Made by a program: the position numbers and the translations under genes
The notes under the pieces: model-generated
Databases searched by the model: none
The model's input: only the letters and a program-made list of their open reading frames with translations
What the model was told of the DNA's origin: nothing
Shown: one piece after another, positions 1 through 7,921 of the stretch
Position numbering within the stretch: the first letter of the stretch is position 1
Layout of the letters: each line of letters opens with the position of its first letter
From: CAIZQW01 sp037133395
GTDB taxonomy: Bacteria > Verrucomicrobiota > Kiritimatiellia > RFP12 > UBA1067
Assembly (NCBI GenBank): GCA_037133395.1
Contig: JBAXOG010000067.1
Span: forward strand, 1 to 25,452
Length of the DNA stretch: 25,452 bases
Direction: 5' to 3'

Positions 1-864
1 GACTAGAAGAGAAAGTTTCCTGACTTTCGGTGTCGTTTTCATTTGACGCAACAGGTTAAGGTCAAAAAGTTGGAGTAACGCCCCTTTTTGTTCCATGACT
101 GCGGTGTAGCCGTGATGGATGGCGTGTGGCGCATGATGAAAATCCAATGTGCCGAGATAGCCGACCTTAGGCTGGATGAGCACATCGGGGGGTTCACGAA
201 GCAGACGTTCACGTGTAATGGAGTTTTCAATCGCTCGGAAGGTTCCCAGGAGGACATCCATCATGGTTGGTGACTTAATTTTCTCGCGTAGCGCCCCAAT
301 CAAGTTGATATCCACCCCTACTACATGTGTCGCGCCCATCGAGCGGGCGACACTGATCGGCAAGGGGTTAACAAGTCCACCATCCACCAGCCATTGGCCT
401 TTTGTATATTCAACGGGCGTGAAAACACCTGGGATTGAAAAGGAAGCTCGTAAAGCCTTAAACAAGTCCCCTTCAGCAAGCACAACCTCCTGCTCTAAAC
501 GTAAATCTGTTGCAACAGCCGCATACGAAACGGTCAAATTTTCGATACGTTTAACTGGAATTAAACTACGCAACAAATCCATTATACGTTCACCTTTAAC
601 CAGACCTGAGCGGGGTATATTCACCTCAAAAAAAAGCTTCGCCACTTGTTTCCAGTCAATCGACAATGCAACTCGTTCTGCCGCGTCGACGACCCCTGCG
701 GCATATATAGCGGCTACGATCGCGCCAATACTCGTCCCAACGACCATATCGGGCTTGCATCCCAGTTCGTCCAGCGCCTTGAGGACGCCAATATGTGCCC
801 ATCCTCTAGCCCCTCCGCTGCCGAGAACCAATGCTATTTTTTTTTCAGGTGCTTTTGCACGCAT
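1..864 (-). CDS. Patatin-like phospholipase, 3'-incomplete at window edge
   Basis: The frame is open from the ATG at 864 to base 1 (288 codons, no stop), so the C-terminus lies outside the window. Translation shows the patatin signatures in order: glycine-rich oxyanion loop GSGGARG (residues 15-21), nucleophile elbow GTSIG (43-47, Ser45) and the DGG catalytic-Asp motif (Asp161). Patatin-family enzymes use this Ser/Asp dyad to hydrolyse acyl esters of lipids. No signal peptide or membrane segment is seen at the N-terminus, which resembles the cytoplasmic RssA/YchK type. The start is supported by a GGAAGA-type ribosome site and a promoter just upstream. It follows the ribosomal operon on the same strand but is separated by a terminator. 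A long open frame on the opposite strand is its shadow. Family assignment is firm; the substrate is unknown. Confidence 0.9.
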   Translation of the reverse strand, partial: MRAKAPEKKIALVLGSGGARGWAHIGVLKALDELGCKPDMVVGTSIGAIVAAIYAAGVVDAAERVALSIDWKQVAKLFFEVNIPRSGLVKGERIMDLLRSLIPVKRIENLTVSYAAVATDLRLEQEVVLAEGDLFKALRASFSIPGVFTPVEYTKGQWLVDGGLVNPLPISVARSMGATHVVGVDINLIGALREKIKSPTMMDVLLGTFRAIENSITRERLLREPPDVLIQPKVGYLGTLDFHHAPHAIHHGYTAVMEQKGALLQLFDLNLLRQMKTTPKVRKLSLLV

Positions 865-887
865 ATCGTTTTCTTCCACGTTTTCTT

Positions 888-916
888 ATTTTAACCCAAT
901 CCATTGAAACGCGCAA
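888..916 (-). promoter_or_regulatory. Putative sigma-70 promoter of the patatin gene
   Basis: On the minus strand TTGCGC (911-916) is followed after exactly 17 bp by TAAAAT (888-893). Transcription would start about 17 nt before the ATG at 864. It lies downstream of the secY terminator, which fits independent expression of the phospholipase gene. This is a pattern match only. Confidence 0.5.
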
Positions 917-1024
917 AGGAAATCACTTCTTAGCTTTAATGGATTGTTGATCTCTTATGCATCCTTTACACAATTATTTGACGATACTATTAAAAATTCA
1001 TCGCCCGTCACGCCCCAACTCTCC

Positions 1025-1060
1025 AAAAAAAAAGCCTGCGGAAAACCGCAGGCTTTTTTT
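1025..1060 (-). terminator. Rho-independent terminator of the ribosomal operon
   Basis: A perfect 8-bp stem (GCCTGCGG 1034-1041, CCGCAGGC 1046-1053) with a 4-nt loop is flanked by nine A (1025-1033) and seven T (1054-1060). Read on the minus strand, a T-rich tract follows the hairpin 18 bp after the secY stop. The symmetry would also stop plus-strand transcription, but no plus-strand gene ends here. It marks the real end of the super-operon after secY. Confidence 0.93.
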
Positions 1061-1077
1061 GAATAATGTATGTCTGT

Positions 1078-2475
1078 TTAGCGACGTCCACGTAGACGAC
1101 CATGTTTCAGAAAGCCATCGTAATTACGCATCAAAAGGAACGACTCCATTTGGCGCAACGTATCAAGCGCGACACCGACGATAATCAGCAAGCTCGTTCC
1201 ACCGAAGAACGATGCCATTCCCCAAGGAATATTCATCCAGCCATTCAATATCTGGGGCAACAAAGCAACAACCAGAAGCCCCGTTCCACCGATCAACGTT
1301 ACGCGCGTCATCAGCGCATCCAGATATTCGGCAGTTGCACGACCAGGGCGAATACCGGGCACATACGAACTATCGCGTTTCAGGTTGTCTGAAATCTGCA
1401 TCGCGTTAAACTGGGTTGCTACCCAGAAAAACGAGAAAAACATAATCAGCAAGCCATACGTCACCAAATGAATCGGCGATTGCGGAGCTTCCAACTGACC
1501 GCCAAACCATTTAATCCATGAGAGGATGCTATTGATCACACTCGCTGAATCTGGATTAACCGGTATGCGTTTCAACAATGCTGCTGGAAACTGAATGAGC
1601 GGACCTGCAAAGATAATCGGCATAACGCCCGTATAGTTCACACGCAATGGCATATAGGTCTGTTGCATCCCCGCGCTACCCCCACCGACGGATCGACGCG
1701 TAGAGTGAATAGGTACCTTGCGGACACCTTGCGTAAGCATAACAGTCCCCATCACGACAGCGAATCCAAAGAGCAACAACAACACAAGTTCAACTGGGTT
1801 ACTGCTGGCTTCAACACCTGCCAAACCGAAATAACGCTGCCAAGCTTGTATAATGGCATGCGGCAACCGGGACGTGATGTTAATCATAATAATCAACGAC
1901 GTTCCATTACCTATGCCACGTTGCGTGATTTGATCCGCCAACCACATGACAAACAACGACGCTGAAGTCATGCAAATCGTGGTGATCACGACAAACATGA
2001 TCCCAGGACGTGTCACAATCTGCACACTTCCAAGACCTAGGGCTGCTGGATTCTGCAAAGCAGTCGCCAACGCCGAAGCTTGGAATACACAGATGCCAAT
2101 CGTCAGATAACGCGTAATTTGTGAAAGTTTTGCACGCCCGGTCTCTCCTTCACGGACAAGTCGTTCGAGTTGCGGCACCACAGCAGTCAACAACTGAATA
2201 ATAATTGACGCACTGATGTAGGGCCAAATACTCAAAAAACCCACCGCGCACTGATCAAGCGCACCGCCACTAAAAACATTGAACCAATCCATCATTCCAC
2301 CGCCAGCTCCGGACATTTCACGGATGCGAGCGAGTTCTGCCTGCAAAGTCCGCCAGTCAACACCCGGAGTTGGGATCATGGAGATCAATCGGCAGACAAA
2401 AACCAAGCCGAGCGTCACCAGGATGCGCTTCCTGAGCTCAGGAATCTTAAATGTATTCGCAAAGGTGGATAACAT
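1078..2475 (-). CDS. secY: Protein translocase subunit SecY
   Basis: SecY is the channel-forming subunit of the SecYEG translocon in the inner membrane, used with SecA and the ribosome. The 465-aa product has the expected N-terminus (IPELRKRILVTLGL), about ten hydrophobic segments, the QRGIGNGTSLII motif after the fourth segment, and the typical end (SFLLMRNYDGFLKHGR...) within the C-terminal cytoplasmic tail. Length is normal for the family, though the loop after the first membrane helix is somewhat long (roughly residues 35-65, with a GAGGG stretch). It starts 11 bp after rplO with an AAGGA ribosome site. It is the last gene of the cluster: adk, map, infA and the alpha-operon genes do not follow. 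Confidence 0.98.
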   Translation of the reverse strand: MLSTFANTFKIPELRKRILVTLGLVFVCRLISMIPTPGVDWRTLQAELARIREMSGAGGGMMDWFNVFSGGALDQCAVGFLSIWPYISASIIIQLLTAVVPQLERLVREGETGRAKLSQITRYLTIGICVFQASALATALQNPAALGLGSVQIVTRPGIMFVVITTICMTSASLFVMWLADQITQRGIGNGTSLIIMINITSRLPHAIIQAWQRYFGLAGVEASSNPVELVLLLLFGFAVVMGTVMLTQGVRKVPIHSTRRSVGGGSAGMQQTYMPLRVNYTGVMPIIFAGPLIQFPAALLKRIPVNPDSASVINSILSWIKWFGGQLEAPQSPIHLVTYGLLIMFFSFFWVATQFNAMQISDNLKRDSSYVPGIRPGRATAEYLDALMTRVTLIGGTGLLVVALLPQILNGWMNIPWGMASFFGGTSLLIIVGVALDTLRQMESFLLMRNYDGFLKHGRLRGRR

Positions 2476-2486
2476 GATTAAGTTCC

Positions 2487-2927
2487 TTAAACAATTTCAA
2501 CCGTACCGCCAACAGCCTCAATCTTGGCCTTAGCAGATGCGCTGACACCACTGACTTTGAGTATAAGCTTCTTGGTTAGTTCGCCTGTTCCAAGAATCTT
2601 AACACCATCAAACTTGCTCTTGAACATTCCTACTTCACGCAGAACGTCTAATGTAATGATTGTGCCATCCTCGAAAATTTCGAGATCGCGCACATTTACT
2701 GGAGCGTATTCGACACGGGTTGGGTTCTTGAAGCCACGCTTGGGCAAACGACGAATCAAGGGCATTTGACCGCCTTCGAATCCGAGTTTCCCCTTGTGAC
2801 CCTTACGAGCCTGCTGACCCTTATGGCCGCGGGTTGATGTTTTACCCATGCCAGAGCCGCATCCACGACCAACACGTTTACGGGGCTTACGCGCTCCGGG
2901 GGTATTCTTGAGTGATGATAAATCCAT
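2487..2927 (-). CDS. rplO: 50S ribosomal protein L15
   Basis: L15 is a late-assembling protein of the large subunit. The 146-aa product starts MDLSSLKNTPGAR, followed by the basic, glycine-rich RNA-binding extension (RVGRGCGSGMGKTSTRGHKG, residues 18-37) and the conserved GFEGGQMPLIRRLPKRGF segment. The compact C-terminal domain ends in VGGTVEIV. A strong AAAGGAG ribosome site precedes the ATG. The gene upstream is rpsE, not rpmD as in most bacteria, and the 61-bp gap between them holds a stable hairpin. Confidence 0.98.
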   Translation of the reverse strand: MDLSSLKNTPGARKPRKRVGRGCGSGMGKTSTRGHKGQQARKGHKGKLGFEGGQMPLIRRLPKRGFKNPTRVEYAPVNVRDLEIFEDGTIITLDVLREVGMFKSKFDGVKILGTGELTKKLILKVSGVSASAKAKIEAVGGTVEIV

Positions 2928-2946
2928 TTTTACTCCTTTAGCTCCA

Positions 2947-2974
2947 TCTGATCCGTCCTGAAAGACGGATCAGA
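2947..2974 (-). other. Perfect 11-bp hairpin in the rpsE-rplO gap
   Basis: TCTGATCCGTC (2947-2957) and GACGGATCAGA (2964-2974) form a perfect 11-bp inverted repeat around a 6-nt loop. On the transcribed minus strand it ends 19 nt before the rplO ATG, just ahead of the AAAGGAG ribosome site, and no T tract follows. It is therefore unlikely to be a classical terminator. A role in mRNA processing or in tuning L15/SecY expression is inference. Confidence 0.6.
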
Positions 2975-2988
2975 ACGGTTCATTAACC

Positions 2989-3477
2989 TTAAGCCCTTGC
3001 CGCCGCAATTTCTTCAGCCGAGCGCAACTGGTTCAGCGCGTCAACTGTAGCCTTGACCACGTTCAAGCGATTCTTACTGCCGAGCGACTTACCGACTGCA
3101 TCGCGCACGCCAGCAGCCTCAAGCACAGGACGCATACCACCGCCAACGATAAGTCCTGTTCCGTCCGGCGCGGGCTTCAACAGCACACGTCCTCCGTCAC
3201 AGACACCAATCACTTGATGCGGAATCGTCTTGCCCGCAAGCTTGACGCGTACCATGTTTTTCTTCGCAGCATCGCCACCCTTTCGGATAGCATCGCTCAC
3301 TTCATTAGCTTTTCCAAAACCAAAACCGACACGACCTTCACGATCACCGACAACGACGACTGCGCTAAAGCTGAAACGGCGACCACCTTTTACCACTTTT
3401 GCGCAACGGTTTACGAAAACGACGCGTTCGTCGAATTCACTCTGGCTATCACGGGAAAATTCTTTTTCGTGACTCAC
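2989..3477 (-). CDS. rpsE: 30S ribosomal protein S5
   Basis: S5 sits at the mRNA entry side of the small subunit and contributes to decoding fidelity. The 162-aa product has the N-terminal double-stranded-RNA-binding half (VNRCAKVVKGGRRFSFSAVV, residues 23-42, then VGFGFGKANEVSDAIRKG) and the C-terminal half with GTGLIVGGGMRPVLEAAGV and the S5 signature around DAVGKSLGSKN. The start codon overlaps the rplR stop by 4 nt (ATGA type), implying translational coupling. No rpmD follows it. Confidence 0.98.
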   Translation of the reverse strand: MSHEKEFSRDSQSEFDERVVFVNRCAKVVKGGRRFSFSAVVVVGDREGRVGFGFGKANEVSDAIRKGGDAAKKNMVRVKLAGKTIPHQVIGVCDGGRVLLKPAPDGTGLIVGGGMRPVLEAAGVRDAVGKSLGSKNRLNVVKATVDALNQLRSAEEIAAARA

Positions 3478-3845
3478 TTGCTTTCCTCCGTGGCTTTCTC
3501 GGTAATCTTCAAACCTGCTGCGACAGCGGAATCCACAACCTGCTTAACGCAGCCATGGAATTTTTTGCCGCCGCGGTCGATGACCACCAGCGAGATACCT
3601 TTTTCCTTCGCGACGCTAGCGGCCTGTTCGCCGACGAGCTTCGCGGTTTCAAGATTACACGCCTTATCCGCCTTGAGGGTAGATGTTGCGGCGAGCGTAT
3701 GCATTGCATCATCATCAACAAACTGCACATACATGTGCTGGTTCGAGATGCAGATAGCCATACGCGGACGCACAGCCGTACCCTTAATGCGTTGGCGAAG
3801 GCGCTTATGACGAAGCGCGCGTTGTTCTTTACGATTAAAACTCAT
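3474..3845 (-). CDS. rplR: 50S ribosomal protein L18
   Basis: L18 binds 5S rRNA together with L5 and L25 in the central protuberance. The 123-aa product has a basic N-terminus (MSFNRKEQRALRHKRLRQRI), the segment RPRMAICISNQHMYVQFVDD and the conserved C-terminal KFHGCVKQVVDSAVAAGL (family form FHGRVKALADAAREAGL) with a short charged tail. It lies between rplF and rpsE as in the usual spc operon order and overlaps rpsE by 4 nt. Confidence 0.97.
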   Translation of the reverse strand: MSFNRKEQRALRHKRLRQRIKGTAVRPRMAICISNQHMYVQFVDDDAMHTLAATSTLKADKACNLETAKLVGEQAASVAKEKGISLVVIDRGGKKFHGCVKQVVDSAVAAGLKITEKATEESK

Positions 3846-3871
3846 GTCTTATCAACTCCGTTCAAGCGGCA

Positions 3872-4411
3872 TTACGCCACCGTCTTACCCTGCTTGCGAC
3901 GAATCTGTTCGCCAAGATACTTGATACCCTTGCCTTTGTAAGGCTCGGCCGGATAATAGGCACGAATACGCGCGGCAGATTCGCCGACGAGTTCCTTGCT
4001 GATGCCTTCAATAATTACATTCAGACCTGCCGGATCAACAGTAATCTTAATGCCTTCGGGGATCAGATAATCCTTTGGCGAAGCAAAGCCAAGCGCAAGG
4101 CTCAGCTTCTTACCAGAGAGAATAGCCTTAAAACCCGTACCTTCGATGTTAAGGTCCTTCTTATAGCCAGTCTGAACACCATCAATCATATTCTTGATGA
4201 GTGTGCGAGACAGGCCATGGCAGCCCTTGAGCATACGGGTATCATCCGCGCGGGTCACGACGACATTGCCGTCTTCGACCTTAACATCGATGCCCTGCTT
4301 GAGTACGCGACTCAACTCGCCGAGCTTACCCTTAACCGACACTTCGTTACCCTTTGCAATAACCGTAACACCGGCAGGAATAGCGATAGGTTGTTTACCA
4401 ATACGTGACAT
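3872..4411 (-). CDS. rplF: 50S ribosomal protein L6
   Basis: L6 lies near the GTPase-associated region of the large subunit. The frame opens at 4441, but the family N-terminus MSRIGKQPIAIPAGV begins at the ATG at 4411. That ATG has a GGGAG ribosome site and leaves a 14-nt gap after rpsH instead of an overlap, so 4411 is chosen (179 aa, the usual length). The two repeated L6 domains are visible. The signature region is EPYKGKGIKYLGEQIRRKQGK near the C-terminus (commonly PEPYKGKGIRY...). Confidence 0.97.
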   Translation of the reverse strand: MSRIGKQPIAIPAGVTVIAKGNEVSVKGKLGELSRVLKQGIDVKVEDGNVVVTRADDTRMLKGCHGLSRTLIKNMIDGVQTGYKKDLNIEGTGFKAILSGKKLSLALGFASPKDYLIPEGIKITVDPAGLNVIIEGISKELVGESAARIRAYYPAEPYKGKGIKYLGEQIRRKQGKTVA

Positions 4412-4425
4412 TTGTGATGTCTCCC

Positions 4426-4818
4426 TTACCAGATTGTGCAAAGCAGTTCGCCGCCGAGCTTACGCTTCTTGGCTTCCTTGCCGCTGATCACACCACCCGA
4501 GGTGCTCAGGATCGCGGTACCCATGCCGCCGAGGACATTCGGAATGTCCTGCACGCCGCAGAACTTACGAAGACCAGGCTTACTCTCACGGCGGATGCCG
4601 CGAATAGCTGAATCGGCGTCGTCGTTATACTTCAGCTCGATGCTCAGCACACGTGGAACGGTGTTGGTCATCGTGAAGTCTGTGATGTAGCCTTCGGCTT
4701 TCATCACGCTTGCAATCTCCCCTTTAATACGCGAGCCTGGAAGCTCGAGGGAGGGCAGATCTGCCTTGATCGCGTTGCGTATGCGCAACAGCATATCTGA
4801 AATTGGATCGGACGTCAT
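4426..4818 (-). CDS. rpsH: 30S ribosomal protein S8
   Basis: S8 binds helix 21 of 16S rRNA and is the known translational repressor of the spc operon in E. coli; whether it does so here cannot be read from the sequence. The 130-aa product starts MTSDPISDMLLRIRNA and ends with the S8 signature (GTAILSTSGGVISGKEAKKR and GGELLCTIW). It is placed between rpsN and rplF as expected, with normal length. Confidence 0.98.
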   Translation of the reverse strand: MTSDPISDMLLRIRNAIKADLPSLELPGSRIKGEIASVMKAEGYITDFTMTNTVPRVLSIELKYNDDADSAIRGIRRESKPGLRKFCGVQDIPNVLGGMGTAILSTSGGVISGKEAKKRKLGGELLCTIW

Positions 4819-4828
4819 TGTTCTCTCC

Positions 4829-5014
4829 TTACCAGCTTGCCTTAGTGATTCCCGGAATCATTCCGGATACAGCCAGCTCGCGGAAACAAAGACGACAGAG
4901 CTGGAACTTACGAATATACGCACGCGGACGGCCGCACCGTGTGCAACGGTAATACTTACGCGAAGAGAACTTCGGCGTACGCTTGGCTTTTTCCATCAAA
5001 CATGTTTTTGCCAT
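4829..5014 (-). CDS. rpsN: 30S ribosomal protein S14, four-cysteine (type Z)
   Basis: This is the short zinc-binding form of S14 (61 aa), with a C-x2-C (Cys24, Cys27) and C-x2-C (Cys40, Cys43) ribbon around GRPRAYIRKFQL, rather than the roughly 100-aa cysteine-free form of enterobacteria. It ends in the conserved GMIPGITKASW. An AAGGAG ribosome site precedes the ATG. It lies between rplE and rpsH, the standard position. Confidence 0.97.
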   Translation of the reverse strand: MAKTCLMEKAKRTPKFSSRKYYRCTRCGRPRAYIRKFQLCRLCFRELAVSGMIPGITKASW

Positions 5015-5028
5015 TGTGGAAATTCTCC

Positions 5029-5565
5029 TTATTTACCGACGAAGGGCACACCGAGCGCCATGAGCAACTCGCGAGCTTCTACGTTGTTACGGGCCGAGGT
5101 CACGAACGAGATGTCCATGCCATTTTCAGCACCGACTCCGGTGTCAACCAATTCAGGGAAAATCGTGTGCTCTTTCAAGCCCAGCGTATAGTTACCCCTG
5201 CCGTCAAAGCCGCGGTTAGGAACACCACGGAAGTCACGAATACGCGGAAGTGCGCTATTCACGAGACGTTCGCCGAAGTCATACATACGCTTGCCGCGGA
5301 GTGTAACCTTCGCACCAATGATCATGCCTTCACGCAACTTAAAGTTTGAGATACTCTTACGTGCCTTGCACAACATCGGCTTCTGCCCAGCGATTTTCGT
5401 CAGGTCATCGATGATACGCTTTTGCACATCCTTTTCCACGATGCCGAAAGCCATGTTGATCACGATTTTCTGCAAACGCGGAATCAGCATCTTGTTCGTG
5501 ACGCCGAGCTTCTCCTGAAGCTTCGGGGCCAATTCCGTCATGTATTTTTCTTTTAAGTTAGCCAT
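5029..5565 (-). CDS. rplE: 50S ribosomal protein L5
   Basis: L5 binds 5S rRNA and contacts the P-site tRNA. The 178-aa product contains the L5 signature (PRLQKIVINMAFG near residues 29-41), the segment KPMLCKARKSISNFKLREGMIIGAKVTLRG, and the C-terminal FPELVDTGVGAENGMDISFVTSA. An AGGAG ribosome site lies 8 nt before the ATG, and rplX ends 10 bp upstream. Length is normal. Confidence 0.98.
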   Translation of the reverse strand: MANLKEKYMTELAPKLQEKLGVTNKMLIPRLQKIVINMAFGIVEKDVQKRIIDDLTKIAGQKPMLCKARKSISNFKLREGMIIGAKVTLRGKRMYDFGERLVNSALPRIRDFRGVPNRGFDGRGNYTLGLKEHTIFPELVDTGVGAENGMDISFVTSARNNVEARELLMALGVPFVGK

Positions 5566-5575
5566 CGTTTAACTC

Positions 5576-5893
5576 CTAGTCCAAGGACTTTCCCGAAGCT
5601 TTGGATTTACGCACGGTCTTGTCGCCCTCACGGACGAATTTCACGCGGACGCCCTTTTTCTTATCGGGATCGTAGGGCATCAGATTCGACAGCTGTACCG
5701 GTGCCTCGCGCTCGATGAAGCCACCATTGGGGTAAGCTTCTGAGCGGCGGACCGCCTTCTTGAAGACATTCACGCCCTGCACAATGGCTTTGCCCTTCTT
5801 GGGCAGCACACGCATGACTTTTCCTGTCTGTCCGGCAGATTCGCCTTTTTCGACGATCACCGTATCATTTTTTTTGATTCTCGCAGTACTCAT
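5576..5893 (-). CDS. rplX: 50S ribosomal protein L24
   Basis: L24 is an early assembly initiator of the large subunit and sits near the exit tunnel. The 105-aa product shows the KOW motif at the N-terminus (KKNDTVIVEKGESAGQTGKV, residues 7-26), then IVQGVNVFKKAVR and the typical GGFIEREAPVQLSNLMPYDP. It is separated from rplN by an 86-bp gap (5894-5979), the longest within the cluster, in which I see no gene or convincing structure. Confidence 0.97.
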   Translation of the reverse strand: MSTARIKKNDTVIVEKGESAGQTGKVMRVLPKKGKAIVQGVNVFKKAVRRSEAYPNGGFIEREAPVQLSNLMPYDPDKKKGVRVKFVREGDKTVRKSKASGKSLD

Positions 5894-5979
5894 GTTTTTC
5901 CTAACTCATAACCGTTTTGAGGCTTAGCAGAGACATCTTCACCCTGCCTGCATCATCGGCGTTACGGTCTTCCATTAGC

Positions 5980-6345
5980 TTAGACCACTTCTGGAGCCAA
6001 TGAAATAATCTTCATGTGGTTCATGTCGCGCAATTCACGCGCAACAGGACCGAAAATACGCGAACCGATCGGATTCATCTTAGCATCCACGATCACGCAC
6101 GCGTTCTGGTCAAAACGGACAAATGAACCGTCTCCACGCCGAATCGGATGACCCGTACGGACGATAACCGCTGTCGCAACTTGTCCTTTTTTCACCGCGC
6201 CCGTAGGTGCGGCTTCTTTAATTGCCACGCGAATCACATCTCCTAGGTAGCCATATTTCTTATGCTGCCCCAAGATACGGAAACACATGGCTATCTTTGC
6301 GCCCGTGTTGTCGGCCACAACTAATTCAGTTTGTTCCTGAATCAT
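5980..6345 (-). CDS. rplN: 50S ribosomal protein L14
   Basis: L14 forms an intersubunit bridge with 16S rRNA and is the binding site of the silencing factor RsfS in other bacteria. The 121-aa product begins MIQEQTELVVADNTGAK. It carries GDVIRVAIKEAAPTGAVKKG, the signature region IRRGDGSFVRFDQNACVIVD, and ends IGSRIFGPVARELR with IISLAPEVV, all canonical. Only 1 bp separates it from rpsQ. Confidence 0.98.
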   Translation of the reverse strand: MIQEQTELVVADNTGAKIAMCFRILGQHKKYGYLGDVIRVAIKEAAPTGAVKKGQVATAVIVRTGHPIRRGDGSFVRFDQNACVIVDAKMNPIGSRIFGPVARELRDMNHMKIISLAPEVV

Positions 6346-6346
6346 A

Positions 6347-6613
6347 TTATTTTTCCTCCGACTTCACAATGCGCCAGCGCTTAGTTGCGCTCAATGGACG
6401 CGTTTCCATAAGGGTCACGACATCACCCACCTTCGCGGTGTTCTCTTCATCATGCGCGTGATACTTCTTGAACACACGCACGACCTTTCCGTATTTCGGA
6501 TGACGCTCGCGGCGTTCACCCTCGACAATAACGGACTTAATACCGCTTTTGCTGACCACCGTGCCCTTGCGGACCTTGCGGTTGCCACGGCTTACTACAG
6601 TTGTCTCGGCCAT
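6347..6613 (-). CDS. rpsQ: 30S ribosomal protein S17
   Basis: S17 is a primary 16S rRNA-binding protein. The 88-aa OB-fold product has VSRGNRKVRKGTVVSKSGIK, ERRERHPKYGKVVRVFKKYHAHDE (the family's KY.K...R..K...HDE pattern) and the C-terminal GDVVTLMETRPLSATKRWRI that contains the S17 signature. Its ATG shares one base with the rpmC stop (TAATG), implying coupled translation. Confidence 0.98.
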   Translation of the reverse strand: MAETTVVSRGNRKVRKGTVVSKSGIKSVIVEGERRERHPKYGKVVRVFKKYHAHDEENTAKVGDVVTLMETRPLSATKRWRIVKSEEK

Positions 6614-6807
6614 TACTTAGTCCTCCGTTCAGTCTGGACGGTTTTCATACGCGCGACTTCGCGGCGCATGTTGCGCATGCGAACCGGCTTATCAACGGCA
6701 GCACCGGATTTGTGCTTCAACCGCATATCGGCGAGTTCCTTCGCCTTTTCGCGGATGCGCTGCTCCAGTTCTTCTGCCCCTAGTTCTCTTAATTCGTTTG
6801 CTTTCAT
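6613..6807 (-). CDS. rpmC: 50S ribosomal protein L29
   Basis: L29 lies at the tunnel exit, where SRP and trigger factor dock. The product is a two-helix protein of 64 aa starting MKANELRELGAEELEQRI and ending VARMKTVQTERRTK, with the central KELADMRLKHKSGA typical of the family. A GTG at 6825 would add six residues and overlap rplP. The ATG at 6807 gives the family N-terminus and a 7-nt gap, so it is preferred. Confidence 0.95.
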   Translation of the reverse strand: MKANELRELGAEELEQRIREKAKELADMRLKHKSGAAVDKPVRMRNMRREVARMKTVQTERRTK

Positions 6808-6814
6808 GGTTCCG

Positions 6815-7228
6815 TTACGCTCCACGTGAGATGAGTGTCGTACGCAGGCCCAGCTTCGTATCCGCTAAACGCAGACATTCGCGAGCGACTGAATCCGGCA
6901 CACCGCCGATTTCGAATAGGATCTTACCCGGAAGAATCACGGCAACCCACAATTCAGGGTTACCTTTTCCGCCACCCATGCGAACTTCGATGGGCTTGCG
7001 GGTGACTGGTTTATCTGGGAAAATACGGATCCACAGTTTGCCTTTTCGCTTCATTTCGCGATTGATGACAACACGGCAGGCTTCAATCTGCGTGTTCGTC
7101 AAAAATCCACGTTCAAGCGACTTAAGGCCGAACTCACCGTATGCCAGTTTATCACCCGAGGTGGCGAAACCCGCACGGTTACCTTTTGACTGCTTGCGGT
7201 ACTTAACCCGCTTAGGCATGAGAGGCAT
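6815..7228 (-). CDS. rplP: 50S ribosomal protein L16
   Basis: L16 contacts the A-site tRNA near the peptidyl-transferase centre. The frame opens at 7309, but the family start MPLMPKRVKYRKQ begins at 7228, preceded by a very strong GGAGGAG site. The resulting 137 aa match the usual length. Other landmarks are GNRAGFATSGDKLAYGEFGL, the family's I.PDKPVT.KP.EVRMGGGKG region and the C-terminal lysine/arginine-rich end. The start lies 17 nt inside the end of rpsC. Confidence 0.96.
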   Translation of the reverse strand: MPLMPKRVKYRKQSKGNRAGFATSGDKLAYGEFGLKSLERGFLTNTQIEACRVVINREMKRKGKLWIRIFPDKPVTRKPIEVRMGGGKGNPELWVAVILPGKILFEIGGVPDSVARECLRLADTKLGLRTTLISRGA

Positions 7229-7895
7229 CTTTTCTCCTCCTCTGTCCTTGGCCCGCGCTACGCGCCGGCTGGAAATCATCCTTCTTGCAGATCCACACCT
7301 TAACGCCAATCAAACCGGCCGTAGTGTGCGCTTCCGCAAAACCATAGTCAATGTTCGCACGCAATGTATGCAGCGGAACCTTGCCTTGCTTGCTCCACTC
7401 GACGCGGGAGATTTCAGCGCCATTGATACGACCGCTACAACGGATCTTAATTCCGTCGACGCCCATATCCATTGCTACCTTCTCGGCACGCTTCATCGCA
7501 CGTTTAATCGCCGCACGGCGTTCAACTTGCTGAGCAATGCTTTCTGCCACGAGTTGTGCATTCGCATCAGGATCGCGAACCTCTTGTATTTCGAGGTACA
7601 CTTCCTTCTTCGTCTGCTTAGCCAAATCCTGACGGATCTTATCCACATCTTGGCCCTTACGACCAATCACCACACCCGGACGTGCCGAGAATAGCGTGAC
7701 ACGTACGCGATTTGCATACCGCTCGATTTGGATCTTGGTGATTGCCGCGCCTTCGAGGCGTTTCTTCACCGTTTCACGGATCATCTGGTCTTCCGCCAGC
7801 AGTACGCCGAACTCTTTTTTGTTCGCGAACCAGCGGCTGCGCCAATTTTTATCGAGCGCAATACGGAAGCCGATTGGATTTACTTTCTGTCCCAA
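7212..7895 (-). CDS. rpsC: 30S ribosomal protein S3 (TTG start)
   Basis: S3 lines the mRNA entry channel and has helicase-like contacts with mRNA. The family N-terminus GQKVNPIGFR is directly preceded by TTG at 7895 with an AAAGGAG site 6 nt upstream. No ATG is available near it, so a TTG start is called and upstream in-frame codons (to 8042, inside rplV) are rejected. The product is 227 aa. It has a KH domain with the GRKG loop (VVIGRKGQDVDKI) and the C-terminal S3 signature region (GINGAEISR....G.VPLHTLRANIDYG). It overlaps rplP by 17 nt. Confidence 0.95.
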   Translation of the reverse strand: MGQKVNPIGFRIALDKNWRSRWFANKKEFGVLLAEDQMIRETVKKRLEGAAITKIQIERYANRVRVTLFSARPGVVIGRKGQDVDKIRQDLAKQTKKEVYLEIQEVRDPDANAQLVAESIAQQVERRAAIKRAMKRAEKVAMDMGVDGIKIRCSGRINGAEISRVEWSKQGKVPLHTLRANIDYGFAEAHTTAGLIGVKVWICKKDDFQPARSAGQGQRRRKDASHA

Positions 7896-7921
7896 AGTTT
7901 TACTCCTTTTGAAAAAGCCGG

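Noticed and set aside
176..907. Long plus-strand open frame (243 codons) at the left edge
   Set aside because: It is antisense to the patatin-like gene, whose motifs are unmistakable on the minus strand; its own translation is low-complexity and has no family features.
4412..4441. Ten-residue N-terminal extension of L6
   Set aside because: It overlaps rpsH and lacks family similarity; MSRIGKQPI with a GGGAG site at 4411 is the usual start.
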